Positions 22,849-30,942 of a stretch of 55,692 bases of DNA are shown piece by piece. The DNA comes from Chloroflexota bacterium (GTDB taxonomy: Bacteria > Chloroflexota > Anaerolineae > CG2-30-64-16): the NCBI GenBank assembly GCA_026389845.1, contig JAPLHB010000066.1, positions 1 through 55,692 of the forward strand, given 5' to 3'. The notes beneath the pieces were generated by a model that had not been told where the DNA came from, ran no database searches, and saw nothing but the letters and a program-made list of their open reading frames with translations. Made by a program: the position numbers and the translations under genes. Each line of letters opens with the position of its first letter. The first letter of the stretch is position 1.

Positions 22849-24618
22849 ATGTCCCCATCACCCATCTCCCTCGTCATCCACGCCACCCACGAGGCGGGCC
22901 TGAAGCTCGGTGGTATCGGCGCGGTGCTCGACGGGCTGCTCGGCTCGCCCGCGTACAACGCCAACGTGGGCCGCACGATCCTGGTCGGTCCGCTCAACCC
23001 CTGGAACGGGGTCGAGATGGAGCGGCTGACCGCGCCCGCCAACCGGCTGCGCCTGATCTACTCGTCCATCCACGGCGTCAACCAGGCCGCGCCCGACCTG
23101 GCCGCGGCCCTGGCTGCCATCGAGGACGGGATGCACGTGCGCCTGGTCTATGGCGTGCGCAGTTTCGGCGCCTACGAGCACGAGGTGATCCTGGTGGACG
23201 CCGGCGGGATCAACGGCGAGGTGCTCAACAGCTACAAATACTATCTCTGGTCGCGCTGGGGCCTGCCGTGCAGCCAGCACGAGGGCAACTGGGAGTTCAG
23301 CTTCTACCTGAACGCCGGGGAGCCGCTCTTCGCCGCAGTCGAAGCGGTGACGGCCACTCTATCGCCTGTGGCCGACCGCTACATCATCGCGCACGAGTGG
23401 CTGGGGCTGCCGGTGGTCTTCAGCGCGCTGCTGCGTAACGAGGATCGTTACAAGACGGTCTTCTACGCGCACGAGGTCGCCACCGCGCGGCTGCTGGTGG
23501 AGGGGCACGGCGGGCATGACACGCGCTTCTACAACGCGCTGCGGATCGCCGTGGCTCAAGGCCAGCGCCTCGATGAGGTCTTCGGCGACCCATCGTGGTT
23601 CTACAAACATGCGATGATCCTGCGCGCGGGCGTGTGCGACCGCATCTTCGCGGTCGGCGACCCGGTGGTAGATGAGCTGCGCTTCCTCGGCGGGGTCTTC
23701 CGCGACAAGCCGATTGACCTGGTCTACAACGGCATCCCCGCGGCCGCGATCAGCCTGGAGCAGAAGCTCGCCAGCCGCGAGTTGATGTTGCACTACGCGG
23801 AAAATCTGCTCGGCTACCGCCCCGACTATGTCTTCACTCACGTCACCCGCATGGTGCCGAGCAAGGCGCTCTGGCGCGATCTGCGTGTGCTGGAACACCT
23901 GGAGTGGACGCTGGCCGCCCAGGGCAAGCGCGCCGTGACCTTCGTCGTCTCAACCGCGGTGCCCACCGGCAAGCGCGCCGACGATATCTTCCGCTGGGAG
24001 GCGGAGTACGGCTGGCCGGTCGGCCACCGCGCGGACAACGGCGATCTTCAGGAGGGCGAGGTCGGCTTCTTCTTCAACGCATTAGCGCCGTTCCACTGGG
24101 GCCGCCAGGCAAACCGGGTGATCCTGGTCAACCAGTTCGGGTGGGATCGTTCCCGCTGCGGCCAGCGGATGCCCGAGGCGATGCGCTTCAACGATCTGCG
24201 GATCGGCAGCGACGTGGAGTTCGGCCAGTCCATCTACGAGCCGTTCGGCATCGCTCAGTTGGAGCCGTTGAGTGCGGGCGCGCTGTGCGTCATCTCCACC
24301 GTCTGCGGCTGCGTCGGTTTTGTCCGCCGCGCCACCGATGGCCTGATCTTCCCGAACGTCATCGTCGCCGACTATACCAGGCTGCCCGACAACTGGCCCC
24401 TCTGGAGCCCGTGGGACGCGCTCCAGATTGACGGCCCGACCCGCGACGGCATCGAAGCGCGCAACAGCTACGGCGTCGCCCAGCAGATCGCGGATCGGCT
24501 GCCGCGGAACGACGGCGACCGCCAGCGGCTGCTGGAAGAGGGCCAGCGCGTGGCCGCGGGGATGAGTTGGGAAGTGGTGGCGCGGGAGTATTTGCTGCCG
24601 GCGTTGAGGAAATGCTGA
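22849..24618 (+). CDS. Glycosyltransferase, glycogen-synthase-like
   Basis: 589 residues with two Rossmann-like halves. The N-terminal domain has HATHEAGLKLGGIGAVLDG, similar to the KxGGL nucleotide-sugar loop of starch/glycogen synthases, and IIAHEWLGLPVVF. The C-terminal donor domain has SIYEPFGIAQLEPLSAGALCV, the EPFG...E signature of GT4/GT5 enzymes. It probably transfers glucose from a nucleotide sugar to a glucan or surface polysaccharide. It is longer than bacterial GlgA (about 480) and lacks other glg genes nearby. It is transcribed alone, with start ATG 22849 and no strong ribosome-binding site. Confidence 0.8.
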   Translation: MSPSPISLVIHATHEAGLKLGGIGAVLDGLLGSPAYNANVGRTILVGPLNPWNGVEMERLTAPANRLRLIYSSIHGVNQAAPDLAAALAAIEDGMHVRLVYGVRSFGAYEHEVILVDAGGINGEVLNSYKYYLWSRWGLPCSQHEGNWEFSFYLNAGEPLFAAVEAVTATLSPVADRYIIAHEWLGLPVVFSALLRNEDRYKTVFYAHEVATARLLVEGHGGHDTRFYNALRIAVAQGQRLDEVFGDPSWFYKHAMILRAGVCDRIFAVGDPVVDELRFLGGVFRDKPIDLVYNGIPAAAISLEQKLASRELMLHYAENLLGYRPDYVFTHVTRMVPSKALWRDLRVLEHLEWTLAAQGKRAVTFVVSTAVPTGKRADDIFRWEAEYGWPVGHRADNGDLQEGEVGFFFNALAPFHWGRQANRVILVNQFGWDRSRCGQRMPEAMRFNDLRIGSDVEFGQSIYEPFGIAQLEPLSAGALCVISTVCGCVGFVRRATDGLIFPNVIVADYTRLPDNWPLWSPWDALQIDGPTRDGIEARNSYGVAQQIADRLPRNDGDRQRLLEEGQRVAAGMSWEVVAREYLLPALRKC

Positions 24619-24683
24619 TCCATGATCCAATCCGCCTGAATAGCCTCGTGCCATCGTTGTCGGTGTTTGCTGGAGCAATTACA

Positions 24684-26324
24684 ATGGATCTTTTGGAATC
24701 TTTTATCTCATCCCCGCTTCCATGCGGTGCGGCGGCATCTGCCGTCCGCGACTATTTCGAATGGCAGATACAACACCGCGCCGGGGATTTCATCCCCAGT
24801 GCTGATGACGATGTAGACCTGCGGACTTACCTGCTTCATCTGCGTACGAACGGTGCGGACTGGGCCGCGCTCGAAGAACAAGTTGCTGCCCTCAAGCGGT
24901 TTTACGGATGGGCACAAACCAAGGGAGTCATTACTCACAACCCCTTTGATGAATACAATTTTACTCACCCTTTTCTCACAAGTATACAGATTGACCCGCG
25001 GCAGCAGACAGTGCCTAACGACCCGAATGAACGTGAGGTGGAGAGGTTGCGTGCGCTCGGTCAAATCGCAGAACAGCTCAACAGCTCCGTGGATATCCAG
25101 AGCGCTCTCGACTGCACATTGAGAACATTGCTCAAAGTAATGAATTTGCAGACCGGGTGGGTGTCCATGCTCGCTAAATCACACCTTAGTGATTTTTCCG
25201 CAGAGGATTCACCGCCACACGGCTTCGCGCTGGCTGCTGCCTGTAGCTTACCCCCCGGTCTCGAACGCGACGATCGCTGCTTTCTCCGCCAGCCGCCCGC
25301 TTGCCGCTGCCAGCATCTGCTCATCGAAGGACGCCTCACACGTGCCGTCAATATCGTCGAATGTACACGCTTGCGAGATTCCATGCGCGCCGCAGGTGAT
25401 AACCAAGGTTTGCGCTTTCACGCCAGCGTGCCCCTGATCTCACAAGGTAAGCCGCTTGGCCTCATCAATGTCGCCAGTGCGGAATGGCAGTTCATGACCC
25501 ACGCGGATTTGCACTTTCTCTCTGCGGTCAGCGCGCAGCTCGTCATTGCACTCGAGCGTGCTCATTTCTACGAGGTTGCAGAGGCGCGGCGTATCCTTCT
25601 CGAAAACGAACTACAGGTCGCTCGCGAAGTCCAGGCGGGGCTTATGCCGCGTGAAATGCCTGACATTCCCGGCCTTGGTCTCGCGGGCGCCTGGCATCCA
25701 GCGCTCGAGGTCGCCGGAGATTTTTACGACATCTTTCCCCTGGATGAGGGTCGCTGGGGGATGGTGATCGGCGATGTTGCGGATAAGGGCACTGCTGCCG
25801 CGCTATATATGGCGATGGTACACAGTCTCATTCTCTCTGGAGCGCTGCGACAGCGCAGTCCCGCGGCAGTGTTGATGGAGGTCAACCAGACGATCCTCAG
25901 GCAGTCTTCCTCGGTGATATTCGTCACGGTTTTTCTTGCAGTGGTTGACCCAAAGAAGCAAACGCTCCAGTATGCAAATGCCGGACACAATCCACCGATA
26001 GTGCGGCGCGCATCCGGTGCAATAGAGTCATTAACCAAAACTGGTAGCGTGGTTGGAGTGTTCGATGAACTACAATTGAGCGATACAACAATCACGCTCG
26101 GACCTGGCGACGCAGTTGTGTTGTACACCGACGGTGTGACTGAAGCATGGCATCCGCATCCGCGCAACGAAGATTACGGGATCAATCGTCTGACTGCTGC
26201 TATTGCCGCCGCGCCCCGGAAGGCTGGTGAACTCCTTGCGCACGTTGAGGCTGATCTCAACGCCTTTACCGAGGGCGCGCCACAGCAGGACGATGTCACC
26301 TTTTTGGTGCTTACCAAGGATTGA
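24684..26324 (+). CDS. SpoIIE-type PP2C phosphatase with GAF domain and integrase-like N-terminus
   Basis: 546 residues. The start at 24684 follows TGGAG; an upstream in-frame start would overlap the glycosyltransferase gene. Residues about 10-92 (LRTYLLHLRTNGADWAAL, LKRFYGWAQTKGVITHNPF) look like the SAM-like core-binding domain of tyrosine recombinases, but no recombinase catalytic domain follows. Residues about 118-295 form a GAF sensor. Residues about 305-546 are a PP2C/SpoIIE phosphatase with AGDFYDIF, GDVADKG and DDVTFLVL metal-binding aspartates. Such enzymes dephosphorylate anti-anti-sigma factors; no STAS or RsbW gene is nearby. Codon choice seems less GC-biased than upstream genes. 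An attC site starts 39 bases after the stop, so the gene may be an integron cassette. Confidence 0.85.
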   Translation: MDLLESFISSPLPCGAAASAVRDYFEWQIQHRAGDFIPSADDDVDLRTYLLHLRTNGADWAALEEQVAALKRFYGWAQTKGVITHNPFDEYNFTHPFLTSIQIDPRQQTVPNDPNEREVERLRALGQIAEQLNSSVDIQSALDCTLRTLLKVMNLQTGWVSMLAKSHLSDFSAEDSPPHGFALAAACSLPPGLERDDRCFLRQPPACRCQHLLIEGRLTRAVNIVECTRLRDSMRAAGDNQGLRFHASVPLISQGKPLGLINVASAEWQFMTHADLHFLSAVSAQLVIALERAHFYEVAEARRILLENELQVAREVQAGLMPREMPDIPGLGLAGAWHPALEVAGDFYDIFPLDEGRWGMVIGDVADKGTAAALYMAMVHSLILSGALRQRSPAAVLMEVNQTILRQSSSVIFVTVFLAVVDPKKQTLQYANAGHNPPIVRRASGAIESLTKTGSVVGVFDELQLSDTTITLGPGDAVVLYTDGVTEAWHPHPRNEDYGINRLTAAIAAAPRKAGELLAHVEADLNAFTEGAPQQDDVTFLVLTKD

Positions 26325-26362
26325 ATCGAGGCGCTAAGGCGCTCTACCCTGTCTATAAAGCG

Positions 26363-26430
26363 GCATAACCTGTGCGTGCAGCGACGCGCCTTCGCTTCGC
26401 TCCGGCGAGCGGCTGATGCCCACCGTTAGA
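26363..26430 (+). other. attC-like integron recombination site 1
   Basis: R''-like GCATAAC (26363-26369) and R'-like GTTAG (26425-26429) bracket an imperfect hairpin. L'' TGTGCGTGCAGC pairs with L' GCTGATGCCCA, leaving one unpaired G as the extrahelical base. The inner stem is GC-rich (CGCGCC...GGCGAGCG). Size (68 bp), position just after a stop codon and layout fit attC. No integrase gene is in the window. Confidence 0.7.
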
Positions 26431-26475
26431 AGGCGCTTACTGTTCTTGTTACTAAATACTGAGTTCTCGGAGATT

Positions 26476-26571
26476 ATGATGCGTACAGCTATAGTTACTG
26501 GAGCAAATCGGGGTGTCGGTCGTGGGCCCCACGGTAGCTTCTTCCGCGATAGGCAACAGATAGCCTGGTGA
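26476..26571 (+). pseudogene. Stub of a short-chain dehydrogenase gene
   Basis: ATGATGCGT encodes MMRTAIVTGANRGVGR, the Rossmann TGxxxGxG start of an SDR enzyme, after a GGAG ribosome-binding site. Homology stops after about 16 residues and the frame ends 15 codons later. It lies directly after attC site 1, where a cassette gene would begin, so it is a truncated cassette. Confidence 0.7.
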
Positions 26572-26658
26572 TGGGTTTGAACGTGCAATCTGAATCGTCC
26601 CCCTTAAGATTGTTCGGGGGAGAAAAAGCAGGTGACCCACTTGGATGTGAAGTAGCTA

Positions 26659-27510
26659 ATGACAACAATCCCAATTCGGGGAGTTTCCCTCTTCGTGAAA
26701 GTCATCGGACGGGGTTATCCTCTGTTACTCATGCATGGCGGCCCGGGCGCAGATCACTCGACCCTGTTGTCATTCCTGCCTTGTGCGGATCAATTCACAC
26801 TGGTCTTTTATGACCATCGCTGCAATGGCCGCTCAGATGGGGTCGCTGTATCATCCATGACTTGGGAGAATCTTACTGCCGATGCAGAAGCTCTGCGTCA
26901 GACGCTTGGCTTCGACAAGTGGGCGGTTCTGGGACATTCATTTGACGGCATGGTGGCCCTGGAGTATGCGCTCCGTTATCCGCAAAGTCTCTCTCATCTG
27001 CTTTTGATGGATACCGGCGGTGACACACGCTGGGTGCAAGAAAACGCGCCTGAGATTCTGGCGAAACGAGGTTACAGTGCAGCCACAGTGAAGGTGGCTC
27101 GCCGTTTCTTCAACGGCCAGATTGCACCCAACGAGGTTGTGCCGGCTATGCTGAAGTTTGGAAGAGCGTACTACCACAACCCCAGCCTCTTGATGCTGGC
27201 ATACGAAGCCATCTTGGCGCTCCGCATCAAGCGGAGACCCGAAGCCCTCATCTTTGGTTTCAGCCAATTGCTCAAGGGCTGGACGGTCATGGATCGGCTG
27301 AGCGGGATCAAGACGCCGACACTCGTTTTGGCAGGGCGCCACGACTTTCAGTTTCCGCCCGAACATCAAGCTCAACTTGCGAATGGCATATCCAACGCAC
27401 GATTGAAGATTATCGAGTGTGCTGGTCACAATGCGCCGATGGAGCGGTCCGCTGAAGTCATCCAGGCAGTCAGACATTTCATGGGCACGGTTGATCCAAG
27501 CTGCGCCTGA
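26659..27510 (+). CDS. Alpha/beta hydrolase (prolyl aminopeptidase-like)
   Basis: 283 residues. The oxyanion-hole motif HGGPG (26-30) and YDHRCNGRSD are typical of the S33/proline-iminopeptidase branch. The nucleophile elbow is GHSFDG with Ser94; the usual GxSxG glycine is replaced by Asp. The catalytic Asp (AGRHDFQF) and His (AGHNAPME) are present. It probably hydrolyses a small ester, amide or peptide. The gene is transcribed with the DUF2277 and GIY-YIG genes on the plus strand between two attC sites. No strong ribosome-binding site precedes the ATG. Confidence 0.85.
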   Translation: MTTIPIRGVSLFVKVIGRGYPLLLMHGGPGADHSTLLSFLPCADQFTLVFYDHRCNGRSDGVAVSSMTWENLTADAEALRQTLGFDKWAVLGHSFDGMVALEYALRYPQSLSHLLLMDTGGDTRWVQENAPEILAKRGYSAATVKVARRFFNGQIAPNEVVPAMLKFGRAYYHNPSLLMLAYEAILALRIKRRPEALIFGFSQLLKGWTVMDRLSGIKTPTLVLAGRHDFQFPPEHQAQLANGISNARLKIIECAGHNAPMERSAEVIQAVRHFMGTVDPSCA

Positions 27511-27528
27511 CGCATCGAGGAAACGCTT

Positions 27529-27801
27529 GTGTGTAGAAACATCAAGACTCTCTTCAACTTCGAACCGCCCGTGACGGAGGAGGAGACACGCGCGGCCGCA
27601 CTCCAGTTCGTGCGAAAGATCAGTGGCTTCAACAAGCCATCGAAGGCCAACGAAGCCGCGTTCCTTGCTGCTGTTGACGAGATCGCCGCAGTCTCCAGCA
27701 ACCTTCTCCACTCGCTGGCGACGAACGCACCGCCGAGGAATCGGACAGAAGAGGCTGCCAAGGCACGCGCACGCGCAAAACATCTCCCGACTGGGGGGTA
27801 A
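27529..27801 (+). CDS. DUF2277 family small protein
   Basis: 90 residues from a GTG start. MCRNIKTLFNFEPPVTEEE, KPSKANEAAF and a closing LATNAPPRNR...AAKARARA are the conserved features of DUF2277, a family of small helical proteins of unknown function. It lies 18 bases after the hydrolase stop, so the two are probably co-transcribed. Confidence 0.88.
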   Translation: MCRNIKTLFNFEPPVTEEETRAAALQFVRKISGFNKPSKANEAAFLAAVDEIAAVSSNLLHSLATNAPPRNRTEEAAKARARAKHLPTGG

Positions 27802-27848
27802 ACCGCAAATGCGGTCGAATAGTGTAGTTACGCCTAGGAGGAAACACG

Positions 27849-28661
27849 ATGCTCAACCTCTTCTCGCTTCTTGAGGTATCTGGGGTCAACGTCACTCCAA
27901 ACCAGACGAAGCTACACTTCGCTTCAAACCAAGGAAGCGATCCATTACTCGCGTTCTACTCGGGCAAGTTCAAGACTTGGCAAGAAGAGCAGACGCGAAA
28001 GAATTTTGAGCGCCCATACGTCATTAGCCTTATCCAACTACCAGAACGGGGAACATGGCTGTTCTCTGGCTTGTATCGGGTTAACGGTGTTACGGAGGGG
28101 ACACACGTCCCCTGGATCTACTCGACAGAGCTTGTCGAGGGTCAAGAAAACCTAGTAGGCCGTGTTGTCTTACGTTTCCAGAAAGACTTCCGTAACTCTT
28201 ACGTATTCGGCGAGAAATACGCATCTGGCCTTGTGGTTATTGAGCTTCGCCGAGAGCGCGCCGCCATCTCAGAGTTTCCAGGTTACAAAGACGTTCTTTT
28301 GACCAAGGCCGAGTTGGATGTGATCGTTTCACAAAATTTGGAGTCTTGGCGGGCGGCTTTGTCTAGCGTCAGCGGAATCTACCTGATCGTCGACCAATCC
28401 ACTGGCAAGCAATACGTTGGCTCGGCCTATGGTGAAGGCGGAATATGGACACGCTGGTGTCAGTACTATCTGACACGACATGGTGGAAATGAAGAACTTG
28501 TGGCGCTCCTCCGCAACGCAGGTTCAGAACACGCCAATAACTTCCAATTTGCCGTTTTGGAGGTTTGTGATCTCGCCTTCACAAAGGATCAAGTAATTGG
28601 CAGAGAGTCGCATTGGAAAAATGTCCTTTGTTCCAAAGAGCATGGGCTCAACCGCAATTAA
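27849..28661 (+). CDS. GIY-YIG nuclease-domain protein
   Basis: 270 residues, ATG after AGGAGGAAAC. The C-terminal domain begins SGIYLIVDQSTGKQYVGSA (GIY...YVG, residues about 177-195), followed by the conserved Arg in IWTRW and Glu in IGRESHW. This is a complete GIY-YIG active site. The N-terminal 165 residues are of unknown fold (IYSTELVEGQENLVGR). Such proteins are frequent in integron cassettes and phage defence loci. Its stop is followed after two bases by an attC site, the normal cassette layout. GC content is visibly lower than in the metabolic genes. Confidence 0.85.
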   Translation: MLNLFSLLEVSGVNVTPNQTKLHFASNQGSDPLLAFYSGKFKTWQEEQTRKNFERPYVISLIQLPERGTWLFSGLYRVNGVTEGTHVPWIYSTELVEGQENLVGRVVLRFQKDFRNSYVFGEKYASGLVVIELRRERAAISEFPGYKDVLLTKAELDVIVSQNLESWRAALSSVSGIYLIVDQSTGKQYVGSAYGEGGIWTRWCQYYLTRHGGNEELVALLRNAGSEHANNFQFAVLEVCDLAFTKDQVIGRESHWKNVLCSKEHGLNRN

Positions 28662-28663
28662 AG

Positions 28664-28729
28664 GCATAACCAATCATTCCACCGGACCTGCGCGAAAAAC
28701 CTGCGGGCCGGTGAATTCAGTCGTTGGGC
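28664..28729 (+). other. attC-like integron recombination site 2
   Basis: R'' GCATAAC (28664-28670) and R' GTTGGGC (28723-28729, a perfect GTTRRRY). L'' ATTCCACCGG pairs with L' CCGGTGAAT, leaving one extrahelical C. The inner loop stem is GGACCTGCG...CTGCGGGCC. This is a textbook attC layout of 66 bp directly after the GIY-YIG stop. Confidence 0.82.
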
Positions 28730-28764
28730 GCGCTGGCGCCATGTCATGACCGGAGGCCATACCA

Positions 28765-28890
28765 GTGCTCAAGCTACATCTCGACACCGACTTGGGCGGC
28801 GACATTGACGATCTGTGCGCATTGGCTCTGGTGCTCAATTGGCCGGATAAGGAGATTCTTCGCTGGATGCTCGCCGTCGCGAGAAGTTAG
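28765..28890 (+). pseudogene. Nucleoside hydrolase stub, truncated by a repeat
   Basis: The GTG at 28765 after CGGAGG encodes VLKLHLDTDLGGDIDDLCAL, then ALVLNWPDKEI. The DTDxGxDxDD block is the metal- and ribose-binding start of inosine-uridine nucleoside hydrolases. Homology ends where the family A repeat begins (28854); the frame then stops at 28890. It is the gene expected after attC site 2. Confidence 0.85.
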
Positions 28891-28949
28891 GGGCGAACCC
28901 GCTCAGAATGACAGATGCCGAAAGGCGCACTTTGTGACCGTGCCGAGTA
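28854..28949. repeat. Left 96-bp arm of inverted repeats around the VOC gene
   Basis: GATTCTTCGCTGGATGCTCG through GTGCCGAGTA. The reverse complement of 29420-29515 matches it without gaps at 87 of 96 positions by my count. Part of it (to 28913) is a half copy of repeat family A. Confidence 0.9.
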
Positions 28950-29004
28950 TACCTCTGCTCGTGACCGGCAAGTTGAACTCCTGACTCCCGGAGACCATGT
29001 CTCT

Positions 29005-29466
29005 ATGGCGCAGACACTCGGCTATGTCACCCTTGTCGTCCGCGACTACGACGAAGCCATCGCGTTCTTTACGAATGCGCTCGGCTTCGAGCTGATCGAG
29101 GATACGGCGCTGGGTCGGGGCAAGCGGTGGGTGCTCGTTGGCCCGCCAGGCTCCCGCGGCACAAGCTTGCTGCTCGCCCAGGCCGCCACCCCAGAGCAAG
29201 CGGCGCGCATCGGTGACCAAACCGGTGGCCGCGTTGGCTTCTTCCTGCATACCGACGACTTATGGCGCGACTACCGGGCGATGAAGGCGCGGGGGGTGAG
29301 GTTCCACGAAGAGCCGCGCCAGGAAGCGTATGGAACGGTGATAGTCTTCGAAGACCTGTATGGCAACAAGTGGGATTTCCTGGAGCTGCGGCGCGAACCT
29401 GACCGCAGCCAACCATCTCTACTCGGCACGGTCGCAAAGTGCGCTTTTGGGCGTTTGTCATTCTGA
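29005..29466 (+). CDS. VOC family protein (glyoxalase/bleomycin-resistance fold)
   Basis: 153 residues. TLGYVTLVVRDYDEAIAFF opens a typical beta-alpha-beta-beta-beta module, and TVIVFEDLYGNKWDFLEL closes the second. Metal-ligand positions of the family include the Glu of DFLEL. Function could be a glyoxalase, a fosfomycin/bleomycin-type resistance enzyme or a dioxygenase; the sequence does not decide. The start at 29005 is preferred over an open extension to 28915 that would begin in the repeat. The last 16 codons (LLGTVAKCAFGRLSF) are encoded by the right inverted repeat arm, so the original C-terminus was replaced. Confidence 0.85.
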   Translation: MAQTLGYVTLVVRDYDEAIAFFTNALGFELIEDTALGRGKRWVLVGPPGSRGTSLLLAQAATPEQAARIGDQTGGRVGFFLHTDDLWRDYRAMKARGVRFHEEPRQEAYGTVIVFEDLYGNKWDFLELRREPDRSQPSLLGTVAKCAFGRLSF

Positions 29467-29612
29467 GCGGGTCTGCCCCTGACTTCGCGCGACGGCGAGC
29501 ATCCAGCGAAGAATCCTTCACTGCGTTCAGGACAGGTTCTCACCTCGCAACGAGACCCTTCGCTGGATTTTCGCCGCAACACTTCTCACGAGACCAACCC
29601 GCTCAGGGTGAC
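29420..29612. repeat. Right arm of the VOC inverted repeats plus complete family A element
   Basis: 29420-29515 is the inverted partner of 28854-28949. The full family A element runs from GTCATTCTGAGCGGGT (29457) to ACCCGCTCAGGGTGAC (29612). Confidence 0.88.
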
Positions 29613-29693
29613 AAAGCCAATGTTTGAGTACTCGAAGAAACGCAGTTTATGCCCGTGCGCAGTATCCCAACCATCCAAGCCAAGAGGTGATCC

Positions 29694-30542
29694 ATGACCA
29701 ACACCCTGACAAAAGCCGTTGAGCACTTCGCGACCCTGACGCAAAGCATCTCCGACCCTCAACTGGAACGCACCTGGGCCTGGCAATCCTACGACTCGGA
29801 AGGAATCCGCTTTGCCTTCTTCAGAACCTACGAGGAATTGCGCGAGTTGGCCGTCAAGCTGCGCAGTGAACGCATCGCGCAGGGCAAGCCGCCCTCGGCC
29901 GCACAGCTCATCCTCGCCCAATACGATGCCGCGTATTGGGATTTGCAGGTGGCGCTCTGCGGACTGGAGCCGGGGCAGATTGACCGGACGCCCGCAGAGG
30001 GCGAATGGCCTATACAAAAAGTGGTAGCCCACATCACCGGCGCGGATCTGGGGTTCTACGTGGCCGTTCGATACGCGCTGGACCGGCAGCGGAGCGGCGA
30101 TGGCCGGCCGGCCGAGTTGACCGAAGAAGCATGGGCCGCGATCAGCGGGCTGGATGACGCTGCTTATGACACACTCATGGCCGGGCCGTTTGCGAGTCTG
30201 CAAGACTACCACCGCACCCTGCACGAGCGTGTGCTGCGAGAGTTTGCCGGCATCAGCGATGCCGAGTTGGAGGCGCCGTCGCGCTACTGGGAAAACGAAC
30301 CGATGAGCGTGAGATTTCGTCTGCATCGCTTTGACTCGCACGTGCGACAGCACACGATTCAGGTTGATAAGACGACAGCCGCTCTCGGGCAATCTCCCAA
30401 TGAAGCGAAGCGGCTGGTGCGTTTGATCTATGCCGCGCTGGCAGACGTCAACGGTGCGCTCATCGGCGCCTGGGACATGGCTGCGAGCGGCCGGCATGAA
30501 CTCGCCCAGACCATCCGCGCGCGCGCCGAAGAAATCGCGTAG
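29694..30542 (+). CDS. DinB-like four-helix protein
   Basis: 282 residues. The centre (GEWPIQKVVAHITGADLGFY, then HRFDSHVRQHTIQVDKTTAAL) has the spaced histidines of DinB/YfiT-type metal-binding four-helix bundles, here as two repeated halves. These proteins are often thiol-dependent transferases or stress-induced proteins of unknown role. The ATG follows AAGAGGTGATCC. The stop codon TAG is contributed by the 27-nt palindrome at 30539-30565, which suggests that the original 3' end was changed by that insertion. Confidence 0.75.
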   Translation: MTNTLTKAVEHFATLTQSISDPQLERTWAWQSYDSEGIRFAFFRTYEELRELAVKLRSERIAQGKPPSAAQLILAQYDAAYWDLQVALCGLEPGQIDRTPAEGEWPIQKVVAHITGADLGFYVAVRYALDRQRSGDGRPAELTEEAWAAISGLDDAAYDTLMAGPFASLQDYHRTLHERVLREFAGISDAELEAPSRYWENEPMSVRFRLHRFDSHVRQHTIQVDKTTAALGQSPNEAKRLVRLIYAALADVNGALIGAWDMAASGRHELAQTIRARAEEIA

Positions 30543-30565
30543 GGCCGGTTGGCAACCGGCCCTAC
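30539..30565. repeat. 27-nt palindrome at the DinB stop codon
   Basis: GTAGGGCCGGTT, loop GGC, AACCGGCCCTAC. It has the same size and loop as 10264-10290, and it provides the stop of the upstream gene. Confidence 0.8.
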
Positions 30566-30614
30566 AGGTTACAGTACCCGCCGCTAAGTCATCGCGATTT
30601 GGGGAGGTATGGGG

Positions 30615-30932
30615 TCAGGCCGCGAGGGGGAGCAATCGAATGCGAGACAACTCGTTGCGGTAGCTGTGCTCCGATTCCCAAAGAGATCGGGCCTGTTGTG
30701 CGTTGAGCCAAAAGGCTGGGGAGTTTCCGAACAGGCGGGACAACCGCAGCGCCATCAGCGGCGTGATGGCGCGCTCTTCTCTTAGCAGTTCATGGATCGT
30801 CTGGCGCGACACACCCAGGACCGATGCCAGCACGCTGGCAGTTAGACCGTAGTCCGGCATGAAGTCCTCGCGCAGCATTTCTCCTGGGTGCGTCGGTGGA
30901 ATCTGGCGCGGTTCAGTATTTGAGATAGCCAT
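30615..30932 (-). CDS. higA: HigA-type antitoxin (HTH)
   Basis: 105 residues. The start PPTHPGEMLREDFMPDYGLTA and the helix-turn-helix LASVLGVSRQTIHELLREER are characteristic of HigA/VapI. SRLFGNSPAFWLNAQ follows. It binds HigB and represses the operon. It is encoded downstream of the toxin gene, the usual inverted order of higBA. Confidence 0.94.
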   Translation of the reverse strand: MAISNTEPRQIPPTHPGEMLREDFMPDYGLTASVLASVLGVSRQTIHELLREERAITPLMALRLSRLFGNSPAFWLNAQQARSLWESEHSYRNELSRIRLLPLAA

Positions 30933-30942
30933 GGGTCACTCC

